DNA of 60,620 nt, from positions 1-60,620 of the forward strand of contig NZ_CAFK01000092.1 of assembly GCF_000239815.1 (NCBI RefSeq). The letters are read 5' to 3'. Source of the stretch: Bradyrhizobium sp. STM 3843. Lineage in GTDB: Bacteria; Pseudomonadota; Alphaproteobacteria; Rhizobiales; Xanthobacteraceae. Under the pieces are notes generated by a model, which saw only the letters and a list, made by a program, of their open reading frames with translations, was not told the DNA's origin and did not search any database. A program made the position numbers and the translations under genes. Positions 21,000 through 31,345 of this stretch are shown here, in pieces; position 1 is the first letter of the stretch, and each line of letters begins with the position of its first letter.

Positions 21000-21701
21000 T
21001 CAATGGCTGCCGGTTCCGACCAGCTTCCAGTTCGGATCGCGTGAGGTGATGTCACGGGCAAATGTCCAGATGTCGGTGATGTCGGCGACCTTGTCCGGAT
21101 TGCCGTCGACGATCGCACCGGCCTTGTCGCGCGTGACCGAAACCATCTGCGAGACGAACCGAACGGTCAGCTGCGCAGTACGGTCGCGCAGATCGGCTCC
21201 GACCAGCTCGGCCTTGTCGATCGAGACAAACCGCGTCTCGGTCTTCTGCTCGTGCCTTTCCCGATCCTTGATGACAGCTTCAAAACTGTCATAGACGTCC
21301 GACGACAACAGGTCGCGCAGCGCGCGGCGATCGCCGTTGGCGAAGGCCAGCACGATCATCTCATAGGCGCTGCGGGCACCGGAGATGAAATGGCGCGGAT
21401 CGAACGACGAGTCCTGGGCGACGATCGCATCCAACCCGCGGGCGAGTGCCGTACCCGGTTCGGTCAGACCCTTCCACCGATCGGCCATAGGAGCTACGTC
21501 CACCGTCTGCGAGGGAGTTCCCGGGTCGATCAGCTTGCCCGGAACGGGCATGACATTGCTGTCCGGCACCCCCTGAACGGCGTTCCGGGCGGTGCGGTCA
21601 AACGGCGGGCGCTCGTTGCCGGTGCGTTGACCGAGCACGGCGCGCAGGCGCACGAAGATGAAAACCGCCAACGCCAGGAAGATGATGGTATAAATATCCA
21701 C
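21000..21701 (-). CDS. Tim44-like domain protein (TimA type)
   Basis: A 233-residue inner-membrane-anchored protein with a C-terminal Tim44-like (NTF2-fold) domain. Alphaproteobacterial homologues resemble mitochondrial Tim44, but their role is unproven. A single N-terminal helix IYTIIFLALAVFIFV is followed by a variable linker and the domain (RHFISGARSAYEMIVLAFANGDRRALRDLL, WTFARDITSRDPNWKLVGTG). I chose GTG 21701 because it places the helix at the very N-terminus; the ATG at 21776 would add 25 charged residues. It lies upstream of mltA and diverges from secB. Confidence 0.85.
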   Translation of the reverse strand: MDIYTIIFLALAVFIFVRLRAVLGQRTGNERPPFDRTARNAVQGVPDSNVMPVPGKLIDPGTPSQTVDVAPMADRWKGLTEPGTALARGLDAIVAQDSSFDPRHFISGARSAYEMIVLAFANGDRRALRDLLSSDVYDSFEAVIKDRERHEQKTETRFVSIDKAELVGADLRDRTAQLTVRFVSQMVSVTRDKAGAIVDGNPDKVADITDIWTFARDITSRDPNWKLVGTGSH

Positions 21702-22070
21702 GTCGTTTTCGCTTTCTGACTTGTCGCGCCGGCCACGGAACCGACTGTCGGGCTCTCCGTCCTCAAAAGCCGGCACGGACTACAGGGTCGGTTGTCGCCT
21801 GGATGTAGTCATGAAATTGGGCCCGGCCAATGGCGCATTCTGGCGCGGGGATTGTAACCTCTTTCTCTAGAAAGGGGAAATCCCGCCCGGGGGAGTTAAT
21901 GCATGTTCAATCGCTTAACGGCCATTTCGGCGCGCCCCCGGCCCGGCCCCGGCTACCGGCCCGCCAAAGGGTCGGCACCGCAAGATCCGCCCGCATCCTT
22001 GTGGAACAGACCGGCCCTATGTTAGCCACGCGCCGCGACGATCCGCCCTTTCTGCCAGGAGAACACCCTC
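21702..22070. other. Intergenic region between the Tim44-like gene and secB
   Basis: This 369-base stretch between divergent genes should hold both promoters. I see a small CTTTC-TCTA-GAAAG palindrome near 21862-21877 and no convincing gene. One open frame (21830-22084, plus strand) has no family features and overlaps the secB start. Confidence 0.5.
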
Positions 22071-22544
22071 ATGACCAACGGTAACGGTGCCACCCCCGAG
22101 GCGGGCCCTCCCCCTCAGTTGAACGTCCTGGCGCAATACACCAAGGACCTCTCATTCGAGAATCCGAATGCCCCGCAGTCGCTGACGCCGCAGGCCCAGC
22201 CGCCGCAGATCAACATTCAGATCAATGTCGGCGCCAATAACATCGCCGAGAGCGAGTACGAAGTGACGCTTTCGATCGAGGGCAAGGCCGAAAGCGCGAG
22301 CAAGCTGATGTTCAGCTTCGAGCTGGTCTATGGCGGCGTCTTCCGCCTGGTCAACATCCCTCGCGAGAACCTGTCGCCGATGTTGCTGATCGAGTGCCCG
22401 CGGCTGCTGTTCCCGTTCGCCCGCGAGATCGTCGCCACGGCCGTGCGCGATGGCGGGTTCCCGCCGTTGATGCTGGATCCGGTCGATTTCGTCGGCCTGT
22501 ACCGGCAGAACATGGAACGGCAGGGCGCTGACCAGCCGAGCTGA
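22071..22544 (+). CDS. secB: Protein-export chaperone SecB
   Basis: SecB is the tetrameric cytosolic chaperone that keeps preproteins unfolded and delivers them to SecA. The 157-residue product shows [39 protein letters not shown] and the C-terminal [14 protein letters not shown], all standard. Its position beside dnaQ and coaE near the origin is conserved in many alphaproteobacteria. Confidence 0.97.
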   Translation: MTNGNGATPEAGPPPQLNVLAQYTKDLSFENPNAPQSLTPQAQPPQINIQINVGANNIAESEYEVTLSIEGKAESASKLMFSFELVYGGVFRLVNIPRENLSPMLLIECPRLLFPFAREIVATAVRDGGFPPLMLDPVDFVGLYRQNMERQGADQPS

Positions 22545-22585
22545 GCGCTGCCGACGTTCTTCTCAATTAAATGAATTGAAAGGCG

Positions 22586-22620
22586 CGTGATCCCTTTGGC
22601 CGATGGCCCGAGGGATCACG
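22586..22620. terminator. Hairpin between convergent secB and dnaQ
   Basis: CGTGATCCCT and AGGGATCACG form a perfect 10-bp stem with an inner GGCC pair. The right arm runs over the dnaQ stop codon. There is no clear U-tract, so it is a candidate bidirectional terminator or mRNA 3'-end stabiliser. Confidence 0.55.
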
Positions 22621-23314
22621 TGGCCGCCAGGAAATCGTTCCAGATCGGTTTCTCGCCCAGGGTCGCGACAAAGGCGCGATGCGCCTCGCGCTCGGCGTCC
22701 GTGACCCGCGGGGCCAGCGGTACCTCGCGCTGCCGTCGCGGCATGTCGGTCGACGTTCCCACGCGGATCTCCACGCTCTCCTGGGTCAGGATGAGCTGCG
22801 ACTGCCGCGCTCCCACCAGATCGACATAGACTTCCGCCAGCAGCTCGGCATCGAGCAATGCGCCGTGCTTGGTACGGCGGGAATTGTCGATTGCATATCG
22901 CGAGCAGAGATCGTCCAGCCGGTTCGAGACGCCGGGATGTTTGCGGCGCGCGAGCAGCAGCGTGTCGACCAGCCGCTCCCGCGGGATTGGCACCCGGCTC
23001 ACCCGGTCGAGCTCGGCGTTGATGAAGCCAATGTCGAACGATGCGTTATGGATCACCAGCGGCGCATCACCGATGAAGGTGAGAAACTCCTCCACAACCT
23101 CGTGGAAGAGCGGCTTGGTCGCGAGAAATTCGCTCGACAGCCCGTGAACCGCGAATGCCTCGGCCGGCATGTCGCGTTCGGGATTAATATAGCGATGGAA
23201 CGTCTGGCCCGTCGGCATGCGGTTGAAGATCTCGATGCAGCCGATCTCGACCAGCCGGTCGCCGCGCAGGGCATCAAGGCCGGTGGTTTCGGTATCTAGA
23301 ACGATCTCACGCAT
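22616..23314 (-). CDS. dnaQ: DNA polymerase III epsilon subunit (3'-5' proofreading exonuclease)
   Basis: DnaQ is the proofreading exonuclease of the replicative polymerase. The 232-residue product begins MREIVLDTETTGLDALRGDRLVEIG, with the first two catalytic acids in the DTET motif. HNASFDIGFINAEL and HGALLDAELLAEVY complete the DEDDh set. The C-terminus is basic and extended, as in other alphaproteobacteria. A much longer in-frame ORF reaching 23866 is antisense to coaE and not used. Confidence 0.96.
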   Translation of the reverse strand: MREIVLDTETTGLDALRGDRLVEIGCIEIFNRMPTGQTFHRYINPERDMPAEAFAVHGLSSEFLATKPLFHEVVEEFLTFIGDAPLVIHNASFDIGFINAELDRVSRVPIPRERLVDTLLLARRKHPGVSNRLDDLCSRYAIDNSRRTKHGALLDAELLAEVYVDLVGARQSQLILTQESVEIRVGTSTDMPRRQREVPLAPRVTDAEREAHRAFVATLGEKPIWNDFLAAT

Positions 23315-23354
23315 GGTCTTGTCAGGTCCGTTAGGTTGCTTGACGCACGGCGAA

Positions 23355-23954
23355 TCAGATCCGCCGCCGCGGCATCTTAACAACCTGATCCAGGATGTCG
23401 CGAATGCGCGCCCGCACCGGGTCAAGTCCGTGTGACGTATCCACGACGAAATCCGCCCGCTTGCGCTTTTCCTCATCCGGCATCTGGCGGGCCAGAATGG
23501 CATCGAGTGCCTCACTCGACATGGTGCCGCGCGCCAGGATGCGCTCACGCTGAATGTCGGGTGAGGTTGTGACGACGACCACGGCATCGACACGTTTGTC
23601 GCCGCCGGTCTCGAACAGCAAGGGCACATCGACCACCGCAACCGGCACGCCGGAGCGTTCAGTGTCATCCAGAAACTTCTGGTGATACGACCGCAGCATC
23701 GGATGAACGATGGCCTCGAGGCGCCTGATCGCCTCGGCATCGCCGACGACCTTCGCGGACAGTTTGGCACGATCGACCTTGCCGTCGAGTGTCGTCCCCG
23801 GGAAGGCCGCCTCGATCGGCGGCACCGCCTCACCTTCATATACTTTATGGACGGTGGCGTCGGCATCGTAGACGGGGACCCCAGCCTCGGCGAACAGCTT
23901 TGCCGTGGTCGATTTGCCCATCCCGATCGAGCCGGTCAGACCCAGCACTCTCAT
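23355..23954 (-). CDS. coaE: Dephospho-CoA kinase
   Basis: CoaE performs the last step of coenzyme A synthesis, phosphorylating the 3'-OH of dephospho-CoA. The 199-residue product starts MRVLGLTGSIGMGKSTTAKLF, with the Walker A loop at residues 8-16. VAVVDVPLLFETGGD and the lid segment near ILARGTMSSEALDAIL are typical. It lies 40 bases upstream of dnaQ on the same strand. Confidence 0.96.
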   Translation of the reverse strand: MRVLGLTGSIGMGKSTTAKLFAEAGVPVYDADATVHKVYEGEAVPPIEAAFPGTTLDGKVDRAKLSAKVVGDAEAIRRLEAIVHPMLRSYHQKFLDDTERSGVPVAVVDVPLLFETGGDKRVDAVVVVTTSPDIQRERILARGTMSSEALDAILARQMPDEEKRKRADFVVDTSHGLDPVRARIRDILDQVVKMPRRRI

Positions 23955-23989
23955 TCACGCCTCTCCGCGCTCAGTCTGAAACGTAGGCT

Positions 23990-24598
23990 TCATAGTGCGA
24001 GCAGTCGTGCGTCCCTGAAGAAGGCGAGCAACGGCAGCAGCGGCAGACCGAGGATGGTGAAGTGATCGCCATCGATGCGGTCGAACAGATGTACGCCCAG
24101 GCCTTCGAGCTGATAGGCGCCCACGCTGGTGGTGACCGCCGCACCGGCCTCCTCGAGATAGGCCGAGACGTCTGCTTCACTCAGCGGCCGCATCGACATC
24201 CAGGCGACCGCGACATGCGAGAATACCACCTCACCATCACGGGCGACCACGACGGCCGAATGCAACGCATGGGTCCGGCCAGCGAGCGCAAGCAGCTGCT
24301 GCGCAGCCTGGTCGTGGCCGGCCGGCTTGTTGAACATGCGGTCGCCCAGCGCCAGCGTCTGGTCGGCACCGACCACGTGATGACCCCGCCGTTTGGCCGA
24401 AACCGCGAGCGCCTTGGCCTGCGCGAGATGAAGCGCGATCTCGTACGGCGCGAACAGGCCGGACTCGTTCTGGATTTCGCGCTCGTCGATATCGGCCGGC
24501 TCGGCCAGGCAGGCCAGCCCGGCATTGTCGAGCAACGCCCGTCGCGCCGGGCTTTGCGAAGCAAGCACGAGCGGCAAGTCACCACGCCAGAGTGTCAT
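23990..24598 (-). CDS. Maf-family nucleotide pyrophosphatase
   Basis: Maf proteins hydrolyse canonical or modified nucleoside triphosphates and are linked to septum control in some bacteria. The 202-residue product has the signature LVLASQSPARRALL at the N-terminus, VVGADQTLALG in the middle and AYQLEGLGVHLFDRIDGDHFTILGLPLLPLL at the end. It may correspond to the YceF-type subgroup, but I do not assign substrate specificity. It starts 7 bases after the PpsR gene ends. Confidence 0.92.
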   Translation of the reverse strand: MTLWRGDLPLVLASQSPARRALLDNAGLACLAEPADIDEREIQNESGLFAPYEIALHLAQAKALAVSAKRRGHHVVGADQTLALGDRMFNKPAGHDQAAQQLLALAGRTHALHSAVVVARDGEVVFSHVAVAWMSMRPLSEADVSAYLEEAGAAVTTSVGAYQLEGLGVHLFDRIDGDHFTILGLPLLPLLAFFRDARLLAL

Positions 24599-24605
24599 GC
24601 TGCCC

Positions 24606-25448
24606 TCATGACTCCGGCTGTCGCTGCCGCTGCCGGTCGGTATAGAGCTTCAGGATGGCAGCCGCCGTCTCCTCGATCGAGCGGCGCGTGACGTCGAGCA
24701 TCACCCAGTTGAATTTGGCGCTGAGCTTGCGCGCATAGGCGACTTCTTCGGCCACCGACTGCTTGTCGATATATGTCTCATTGGTGGCGTCGGCGCCCAT
24801 GCTGAGGAGCCGGTTCTGCCGAACCTGGATCAGCCGCTCGGGCGTCGCATGCAGGCTGACCACCAGCGGTTTCGACAACGTCTCGAGCTGATGCGGAATC
24901 GGAATGCCGGGCACCAGCGGCACGTTGGCGGTGCGGACACCGCGATTGGCAAGATAGATCGACGTCGGAGTCTTCGAGGTGCGGGACACTCCGACCAGCA
25001 CCACCTCGGCCTGTTCGAGATCCTCGACCAGCTGCCCGTCATCGTGAAGCATGGTGTAATTCAGCGCGTCGATGCGCGCGAAATATTCCGCATTGAGCAC
25101 ATGCTGCGCGCCGACACGGCCGGCCGTCGCGGCGCCGAGATAGGCTTCGAACAGCTGCATCACCGGCCCGATGATCGACAGGCTGGGGATGTTGAGCTCC
25201 TGGCACTTGGCCTCCAGCCGGCTGACGAGATCCTTTTCGAGCAGCGTGAACAGCACGATGCCCGGGGATTCCTCGATCTCGTCGAGGACGCGATCCAGCT
25301 GCTTCTGGCTGCGGACCAGCGGATACACATGCTCAACGGGTGTGACATTGGTGTATTGCGCAGCGACCGCGCGGGCGACCGTGATCAGGGTTTCGCCGGT
25401 CGAGTCGGAAACCAAATGCAGGTGAAAGTAGTTGCCGGTGGTGGGCAT
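24606..25448 (-). CDS. ppsR: Pyruvate, phosphate dikinase / PEP synthase regulatory protein (DUF299)
   Basis: A bifunctional Ser/Thr kinase and pyrophosphorylase family that switches pyruvate phosphate dikinase or PEP synthase off and on. The 280-residue product has [13 protein letters not shown] at the N-terminus, the P-loop-like [18 protein letters not shown], and [11 protein letters not shown] use the ATG at 25448 ([10 protein letters not shown]); the open frame continues upstream into the origin region but without family features. Which dikinase it controls cannot be told from the window. Confidence 0.9.
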   Translation of the reverse strand: MPTTGNYFHLHLVSDSTGETLITVARAVAAQYTNVTPVEHVYPLVRSQKQLDRVLDEIEESPGIVLFTLLEKDLVSRLEAKCQELNIPSLSIIGPVMQLFEAYLGAATAGRVGAQHVLNAEYFARIDALNYTMLHDDGQLVEDLEQAEVVLVGVSRTSKTPTSIYLANRGVRTANVPLVPGIPIPHQLETLSKPLVVSLHATPERLIQVRQNRLLSMGADATNETYIDKQSVAEEVAYARKLSAKFNWVMLDVTRRSIEETAAAILKLYTDRQRQRQPES

Positions 25449-25604
25449 CAAGTCCTTAACAATCTGTGAATCCTGGTGATGGATCGGGCGAAAATCCGAG
25501 GTCGGCCGCCGCGCTTGGGATAACCGCTTTTTTTCTACACACGCCTGCAGGTCAGGATAAGTCAGCCCGATCGTCCGATGATATCGGGAGCGGGTCCATT
25601 TGTC

Positions 25605-25613
25605 TCTGGATAA
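25605..25613 (-). promoter_or_regulatory. DnaA box (8/9 match)
   Basis: TCTGGATAA on the plus strand, one mismatch to the reverse complement of TTATCCACA. It lies within the putative oriC. Confidence 0.65.
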
Positions 25614-25694
25614 GCTGTCGATCGATCGGCGCAAACATCTGATGGGCATCGACTTGTACCGCTGACGAAGATTCAGTCCCGACACGCCGGGGGA

Positions 25695-25703
25695 TGTGGA
25701 TAA
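25695..25703 (-). promoter_or_regulatory. DnaA box (perfect consensus)
   Basis: TGTGGATAA on the plus strand is the exact reverse complement of the high-affinity DnaA box TTATCCACA. It lies about 60 bases from the AT-rich tract of the putative oriC. Confidence 0.8.
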
Positions 25704-25863
25704 GCCAAGGGTAAGCTGCGAGCCGAATTGTGTGAGTCAAATCCACGTCCAACCAGACTCAAACCTTAGATTCAAAATTTATTTGGTTTGGAGGAGACCG
25801 AGCGAGCGGATATGTCTCGCTTGCAAGGCGGCTTGAGTCCGCTCAACGGGGTTGCACGTCTCC

Positions 25864-26286
25864 ATGTACGAGTGGATCAAGGCTTTGCACGTTATTGCCG
25901 TCATCTCCTGGATGGCCGGCATGCTCTATTTGCCACGGCTGTTCGTTTATCATTGCGAAGCCGAGATCGGCTCGAAGCAGTCCGAGACCTTCAAGGTCAT
26001 GGAGCGTCGGCTGCTCAAGGCGATCATCAATCCGGCGATGATCGTGACCTGGCTGGCGGGGCTTTATCTGGTGTGGGCCGGCCACTGGTACACGTCCGGC
26101 TGGTTTCACGCCAAGTTTCTGCTGGTCCTGATCATGTCCGGCGTGCACGGCTTCTTGTCGCGCTGCGTCAAGGATTTTGCGGCCGACCGCAACAAGCGGC
26201 CCCAGCGGTCTTACCGCATCATCAACGAGGTCCCGACCGTTCTGATGATCGGAATCGTTATCCTCGTGATTGTAAAGCCGTTTTAG
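25864..26286 (+). CDS. hemJ: Protoporphyrinogen IX oxidase HemJ (CopD/UPF0093 family)
   Basis: HemJ is the membrane enzyme that oxidises protoporphyrinogen IX in most alphaproteobacteria. The 140-residue product begins MYEWIKALHVIAVISWMAGMLYLPRLFVYH, with the conserved His in the first helix. It has four membrane helices, including FLLVLIMSGVHGFL and VLMIGIVILVIVKPF. The ATG at 25864 matches the family start; a TTG four codons earlier is also in frame. It is the first gene right of the putative origin. Confidence 0.9.
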   Translation: MYEWIKALHVIAVISWMAGMLYLPRLFVYHCEAEIGSKQSETFKVMERRLLKAIINPAMIVTWLAGLYLVWAGHWYTSGWFHAKFLLVLIMSGVHGFLSRCVKDFAADRNKRPQRSYRIINEVPTVLMIGIVILVIVKPF

Positions 26287-26530
26287 GCAGGTAAAGCCTG
26301 CATGACGCTTTGCTGCGGGGCGCCTTGCGAAATGGGGCGCAATTTTCTATATTCAGTTTATCCCACCCCACGCAGGCGGATGTGGTTGCGTCCCGGTTCA
26401 ACCGGCCGCCGCATCAGGTCTGGTGCCTTGATGGCGCCAACCTTGCTTAGACCTGCGGACCTTCATTTCCGTCCGCGCTTCCCACAACCACCTCGCATCC
26501 TTCCCTCGCCGCTCCACAGGACTCTCCCAA

Positions 26531-27796
<1,266 letters not shown>

Positions 27797-27822
27797 TAGC
27801 TGGCTTCGAGCTGGCTTTTGCG

Positions 27823-27849
27823 AAGGGCGCCGTCACAGGCGCCCTTTTT
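27823..27849 (+). terminator. Intrinsic terminator of rho
   Basis: AAGGGCGCC-GTCACA-GGCGCCCTTTTT: a 9-bp GC-rich stem, a six-base loop and a five-T run, 27 bases after the rho stop codon. Confidence 0.93.
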
Positions 27850-27947
27850 ATTTCGAGTGTACGCTGCGGCCGGGCGCGGCACCGGACGTAAAGCATCTTG
27901 CGGCAAATCGATTGTGTTTGGTGCTGTGTGGGTCCACCTGAGGACAC

Positions 27948-29276
27948 ATGCATCCCCACGACCAAACCATCTATGCCTTGTCCTCCGGACGGCTGCCGAG
28001 CGCGATTGCGATCGTCAGATTATCCGGCCGACAGGCCGGGCTGGCGCTGCAGACTCTGGCGGGGAAACTGCCGGCAGCCAGGACTGCGGTGCGTGCCTTG
28101 TTGCGCGACGCCGCGGGCGAGCCGATCGATGATGCCGTGGTGCTGTGGTTTCCGGCGCCAGCCAGCGCCACCGGCGAGGACGTCGCCGAACTTTATGTCC
28201 ATGGCAGCCGAGCCGTTTTGTCGACGCTCTTCGCGGCCCTGTCGGCGCGCCCCGATTTCCGCCCCGCAGAGCCCGGTGAGTTCACCCGACGCGCGTTCGA
28301 AAACGGCAAGATTGATCTCACCGAGGCCGAGGGCCTGGACGATCTGATCCATGCTGACACCGATCGGCAGCGACGGCAGGCGCTGCGTCAACTCAGGGGT
28401 CTGCTCGGTGATCGGGCGCGCGACTGGCGCAGCCAGATCATTGAAGCCGCGGCCTTGATCGAAGCAGGGATCGACTTCGCCGACGAGGGTGATTTGCCGG
28501 ACGAGCTGATCGGACCCGCGATCATCCGGATCAAGGGGCTGCTTGGCGAGATCGAAAACGTGCTCGCCGAGCGCGGCCGGGCCGAGCGATTGCGTGACGG
28601 CCTCACCGTGGTCATCGCCGGTCCTCCGAACGCAGGCAAATCGACTCTGATGAATCAACTCGCCCGCCGCGAGGTGGCGATTGTCTCGCCGTATGCCGGA
28701 ACGACGCGTGACGTCATCGAGGTTCAGCTTGATCTCGACGGCTATCCGGTGACGGTCATTGACACGGCCGGGATCCGCGACACCGAGGATCCGGTCGAGC
28801 AGGAGGGCGTCCGCCGAGCGCGGACGCGCGCCGCGGAAGCTGATCTCGTGCTGTGGCTTGCCGAAACCGACGAGCCCAAGATCGATTATGCGGGCGAGGC
28901 ACCGATCTGGCTGATCAGAAACAAGATCGATGAAGCAGGCAGCCGGACGTTTGATCGCTCACTCGGCGTGCCGTCCTTTGCGCTCGCGGCTAAGCATGGA
29001 GAAGGACTTCCGGAGCTGCTCGGTGCGCTGGTCATCTTTGCCCGAGACTTTTTCGGCAGCTCCGAGAGCGGGCTGATCAGTCGTGAACGGCAAAGAAAAC
29101 TTCTGGAGGAAACCGCTGAGGCGCTTCGTCGGAGCCTGGACGCAGTCGGGCAAGGTGAGGAGCTCGCGGCCGAGGAGCTTCGAGTCGCCGCCTTTGCGCT
29201 CGGAAAGCTGCTCGGTCGGGTGGATGTGGAAGATGTGCTCGACGTGATCTTCCGTGAGTTCTGCATCGGGAAATGA
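27948..29276 (+). CDS. mnmE: tRNA modification GTPase MnmE
   Basis: MnmE works with MnmG to put the carboxymethylaminomethyl group on wobble uridine 34 of certain tRNAs. The 442-residue product has the formyl-THF-binding N-terminal domain ([21 protein letters not shown]), a helical domain interrupted by a G domain with [27 protein letters not shown] and NKID, and the invariant C-terminal FCIGK. All functional motifs are present. It is upstream of mnmG, separated by a parS-rich intergenic region. Confidence 0.97.
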   Translation: MHPHDQTIYALSSGRLPSAIAIVRLSGRQAGLALQTLAGKLPAARTAVRALLRDAAGEPIDDAVVLWFPAPASATGEDVAELYVHGSRAVLSTLFAALSARPDFRPAEPGEFTRRAFENGKIDLTEAEGLDDLIHADTDRQRRQALRQLRGLLGDRARDWRSQIIEAAALIEAGIDFADEGDLPDELIGPAIIRIKGLLGEIENVLAERGRAERLRDGLTVVIAGPPNAGKSTLMNQLARREVAIVSPYAGTTRDVIEVQLDLDGYPVTVIDTAGIRDTEDPVEQEGVRRARTRAAEADLVLWLAETDEPKIDYAGEAPIWLIRNKIDEAGSRTFDRSLGVPSFALAAKHGEGLPELLGALVIFARDFFGSSESGLISRERQRKLLEETAEALRRSLDAVGQGEELAAEELRVAAFALGKLLGRVDVEDVLDVIFREFCIGK

Positions 29277-29327
29277 GTGCCGAGAAATCTGCGCGTATAC
29301 TTAACCAGAGCTTAAAGCGGTTCCCGC

Positions 29328-29343
29328 TGTTTCACGTGAAACA
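29328..29343. promoter_or_regulatory. parS site 1 (perfect)
   Basis: TGTTTCACGTGAAACA, the exact 16-bp bacterial parS palindrome bound by ParB, in the mnmE-mnmG intergenic region. Confidence 0.96.
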
Positions 29344-29355
29344 GGTCCGCAGCGT

Positions 29356-29371
29356 TGTTTCACGTGAAACG
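29356..29371. promoter_or_regulatory. parS site 2
   Basis: TGTTTCACGTGAAACG, one mismatch at the last base, 12 bp after parS site 1. Confidence 0.95.
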
Positions 29372-29393
29372 GCTCAACGAGGGTGACATCCCA

Positions 29394-29409
29394 TGTTTCA
29401 CGTGAAACG
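29394..29409. promoter_or_regulatory. parS site 3
   Basis: TGTTTCACGTGAAACG, identical to site 2 and 38 bases upstream of the mnmG start codon. Confidence 0.95.
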
Positions 29410-29447
29410 TCTTCCGACAGTCGCCTTCCAGCGCTAGATATCGGTCC

Positions 29448-31325
29448 ATGAGCACAGATATGAAGTCGTTCGACGTCATCGTTATCGGTGGCGGCCATGC
29501 CGGCTGTGAAGCAGCGGCGGCCGCCGCTCGAATGGGCGCGCAGACCGCGCTGGTCACGCACCAGTTTGCGACCATTGGCGCGATGTCCTGCAATCCCGCG
29601 ATCGGTGGACTCGGGAAGGGCCATCTGGTCCGCGAAGTCGATGCCCTCGATGGTCTGATGGGGCGTGTCGCAGATGCTGGTGGCATTCAATTCCGGGTTC
29701 TCAATCGCCGTAAGGGGCCGGCGGTGCGCGGACCTCGGGCCCAGGCCGACCGCAAGCTCTATGCGGGGGCGATGCAGGTCGCCATCTGTGAGACGGCCAA
29801 TCTTGAAGTCATCGAAGGCGAGGCCGACGAGTTGATCGTCGTGGAGGGCCAAGTGACTGGTCTCAAGCTAGCCGATGGGAGATGTCTTTCGGCCGGCGCC
29901 GTGGTCATCACCACCGGGACCTTTCTTCGCGGCCTGATCCATCTCGGCGAGAAGAGCTGGCCAGCCGGTCGGGTCGGAGAGGCGCCGGCGCTAGGCTTGT
30001 CGAAATCGCTGGAAGCCGCCGGCTTCAGGCTCGGTCGGCTGAAAACCGGGACACCGCCACGGCTCGACGGGACCACGATCGACTGGAACGCGGTCGAGAT
30101 GCAGCCGGGGGATGATCCGCCGGAGCCCTTCTCGGTCCTGACCGACCGGATCACGACGCCTCAGATCCAGTGCGGGATCACCCGTACGACGGCCGCGACC
30201 CACGACGTCATCCGGGCCAATGTCCATCGTTCGCCGATGTACTCCGGGCAAATCAAGAGCACCGGTCCGCGCTATTGCCCGTCGGTGGAGGACAAGATCG
30301 TCCGCTTCGGTGATCGCGATGGGCATCAGATCTTCCTCGAGCCCGAAGGTCTGGACGACAGCACGGTCTATCCGAACGGGATCTCGACCTCGCTGCCTGA
30401 GGAAGTTCAGCTCGCTCTGCTGCCGACCATTCCGGGCCTTGAACGGGTCCGAATGATCCGGCCGGGCTACGCCATCGAATATGATCATATCGACCCGCGC
30501 GAGCTCGATCCGACTCTTCAGACCAAACGTATGAAGCGGCTGTTCCTGGCCGGACAGATCAATGGCACCACGGGCTACGAGGAGGCCGCGGCGCAGGGGC
30601 TGGTCGCGGGTCTCAATGCGGCACTGGCGGCTGGCGGCTCTGATCCGATCGTGTTCGATCGCGCCGATGGCTATCTCGGAGTGATGATCGATGACCTCGT
30701 CACCCGCGGCATCACCGAGCCCTATCGGATGTTCACCTCGCGCGCGGAATATCGTCTGACCCTCCGTGCGGACAATGCCGATCAGCGTCTGACCGACAAG
30801 GGCATCGCACTGGGCTGCGTCGGCGCTCTCCGCGCTGAGCGCCACCGGAGCAAGATGGCGGCGCTCGAGGCGGCGAAGCGGCTGGCGAAATCGCTCGCGC
30901 TGACGCCGAACGAAGCAGCCAAGCATGGGCTGAACTTGAACCGAGACGGCCAGCGCCGATCAGCCTTCGAACTTCTGGCCTATCCCGAGGTGGGCTGGAG
31001 CGAAGTGCGGGGGATCTGGCCGGAGCTGGGGTCGCTCGATCCCACCATTGCCGTGCACCTAGAGATCGACGCCAAATACGATGTCTATCTGAAGCGCCAG
31101 AGCACGGATGTGGATGCCTTCCGACGGGACGAGGGCATGGTGCTTGGTGACGTCGACTACAATAATGTGCCGGGCCTCTCCAACGAGGCGCGTGCCAAAT
31201 TGATCTCGGCGCGGCCTTGGACGGTCGGGCAGGCGAGCAGGATCGACGGCATGACGCCGGCTGCGCTCGGGATCCTGGCGGCCTACCTGCGCCGAGAGGC
31301 GCGGCGCGCGAAGACCTCTGCGTAA
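29448..31325 (+). CDS. mnmG: tRNA uridine-5-carboxymethylaminomethyl synthesis enzyme MnmG
   Basis: MnmG (GidA) is the FAD-dependent partner of MnmE in wobble-uridine modification. The 625-residue product has the Rossmann FAD motif [20 protein letters not shown] at the N-terminus, [24 protein letters not shown], the conserved KTGTPPRLD stretch, and the C-terminal MnmE-interaction domain. Length is normal. It is immediately followed by rsmG, with a parS site between the two. Confidence 0.97.
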   Translation: MSTDMKSFDVIVIGGGHAGCEAAAAAARMGAQTALVTHQFATIGAMSCNPAIGGLGKGHLVREVDALDGLMGRVADAGGIQFRVLNRRKGPAVRGPRAQADRKLYAGAMQVAICETANLEVIEGEADELIVVEGQVTGLKLADGRCLSAGAVVITTGTFLRGLIHLGEKSWPAGRVGEAPALGLSKSLEAAGFRLGRLKTGTPPRLDGTTIDWNAVEMQPGDDPPEPFSVLTDRITTPQIQCGITRTTAATHDVIRANVHRSPMYSGQIKSTGPRYCPSVEDKIVRFGDRDGHQIFLEPEGLDDSTVYPNGISTSLPEEVQLALLPTIPGLERVRMIRPGYAIEYDHIDPRELDPTLQTKRMKRLFLAGQINGTTGYEEAAAQGLVAGLNAALAAGGSDPIVFDRADGYLGVMIDDLVTRGITEPYRMFTSRAEYRLTLRADNADQRLTDKGIALGCVGALRAERHRSKMAALEAAKRLAKSLALTPNEAAKHGLNLNRDGQRRSAFELLAYPEVGWSEVRGIWPELGSLDPTIAVHLEIDAKYDVYLKRQSTDVDAFRRDEGMVLGDVDYNNVPGLSNEARAKLISARPWTVGQASRIDGMTPAALGILAAYLRREARRAKTSA

Positions 31326-31328
31326 GGG

Positions 31329-31344
31329 CGTTTCACGTGAAACG
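31329..31344. promoter_or_regulatory. parS site 4, over the rsmG translation start region
   Basis: CGTTTCACGTGAAACG is a perfect 16-bp palindrome (terminal bases differ from TG..CA). It ends one base before the rsmG ATG at 31346, occupying the normal ribosome-binding position. Confidence 0.9.
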
Positions 31345-31345
31345 A

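Larger units (their letters stand above)
25449..25863. other. Probable chromosomal replication origin (oriC)
   Basis: A 415-base gene-free stretch flanked by genes transcribed away from it. It contains one perfect DnaA box (TGTGGATAA, 25695-25703), one 8/9 match (TCTGGATAA, 25605-25613) and two 7/9 matches (25515-25523, 25552-25560), all in the same orientation. An AT-rich tract lies at 25765-25787. Six GANTC sites occur at 25468, 25670, 25734, 25756, 25769 and 25835. Alphaproteobacterial origins are known beside the dnaQ-coaE-maf / hemE-rho-parAB region, and the parS sites lie 3.5 to 5.6 kb away. Strongly suggestive but not proven without GC-skew or replication data. Confidence 0.8.

Noticed and set aside
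21830..22084. 84-codon open frame before secB
   Set aside because: Arg/Pro-rich, no family features, and overlaps the secB start; it looks like non-coding leader.
22616..23866. Long 416-codon reading of the dnaQ frame
   Set aside because: The first 184 codons are antisense to coaE; DnaQ begins with MREIVLDTETTG at 23314.
26325..26342. TTGCG..CGCAA dyad after hemJ as a possible FNR-type box
   Set aside because: Spacing is wrong for TTGA-N6-TCAA. It may be a weak hairpin after hemJ, followed by TTTT, but the stem is only five pairs.
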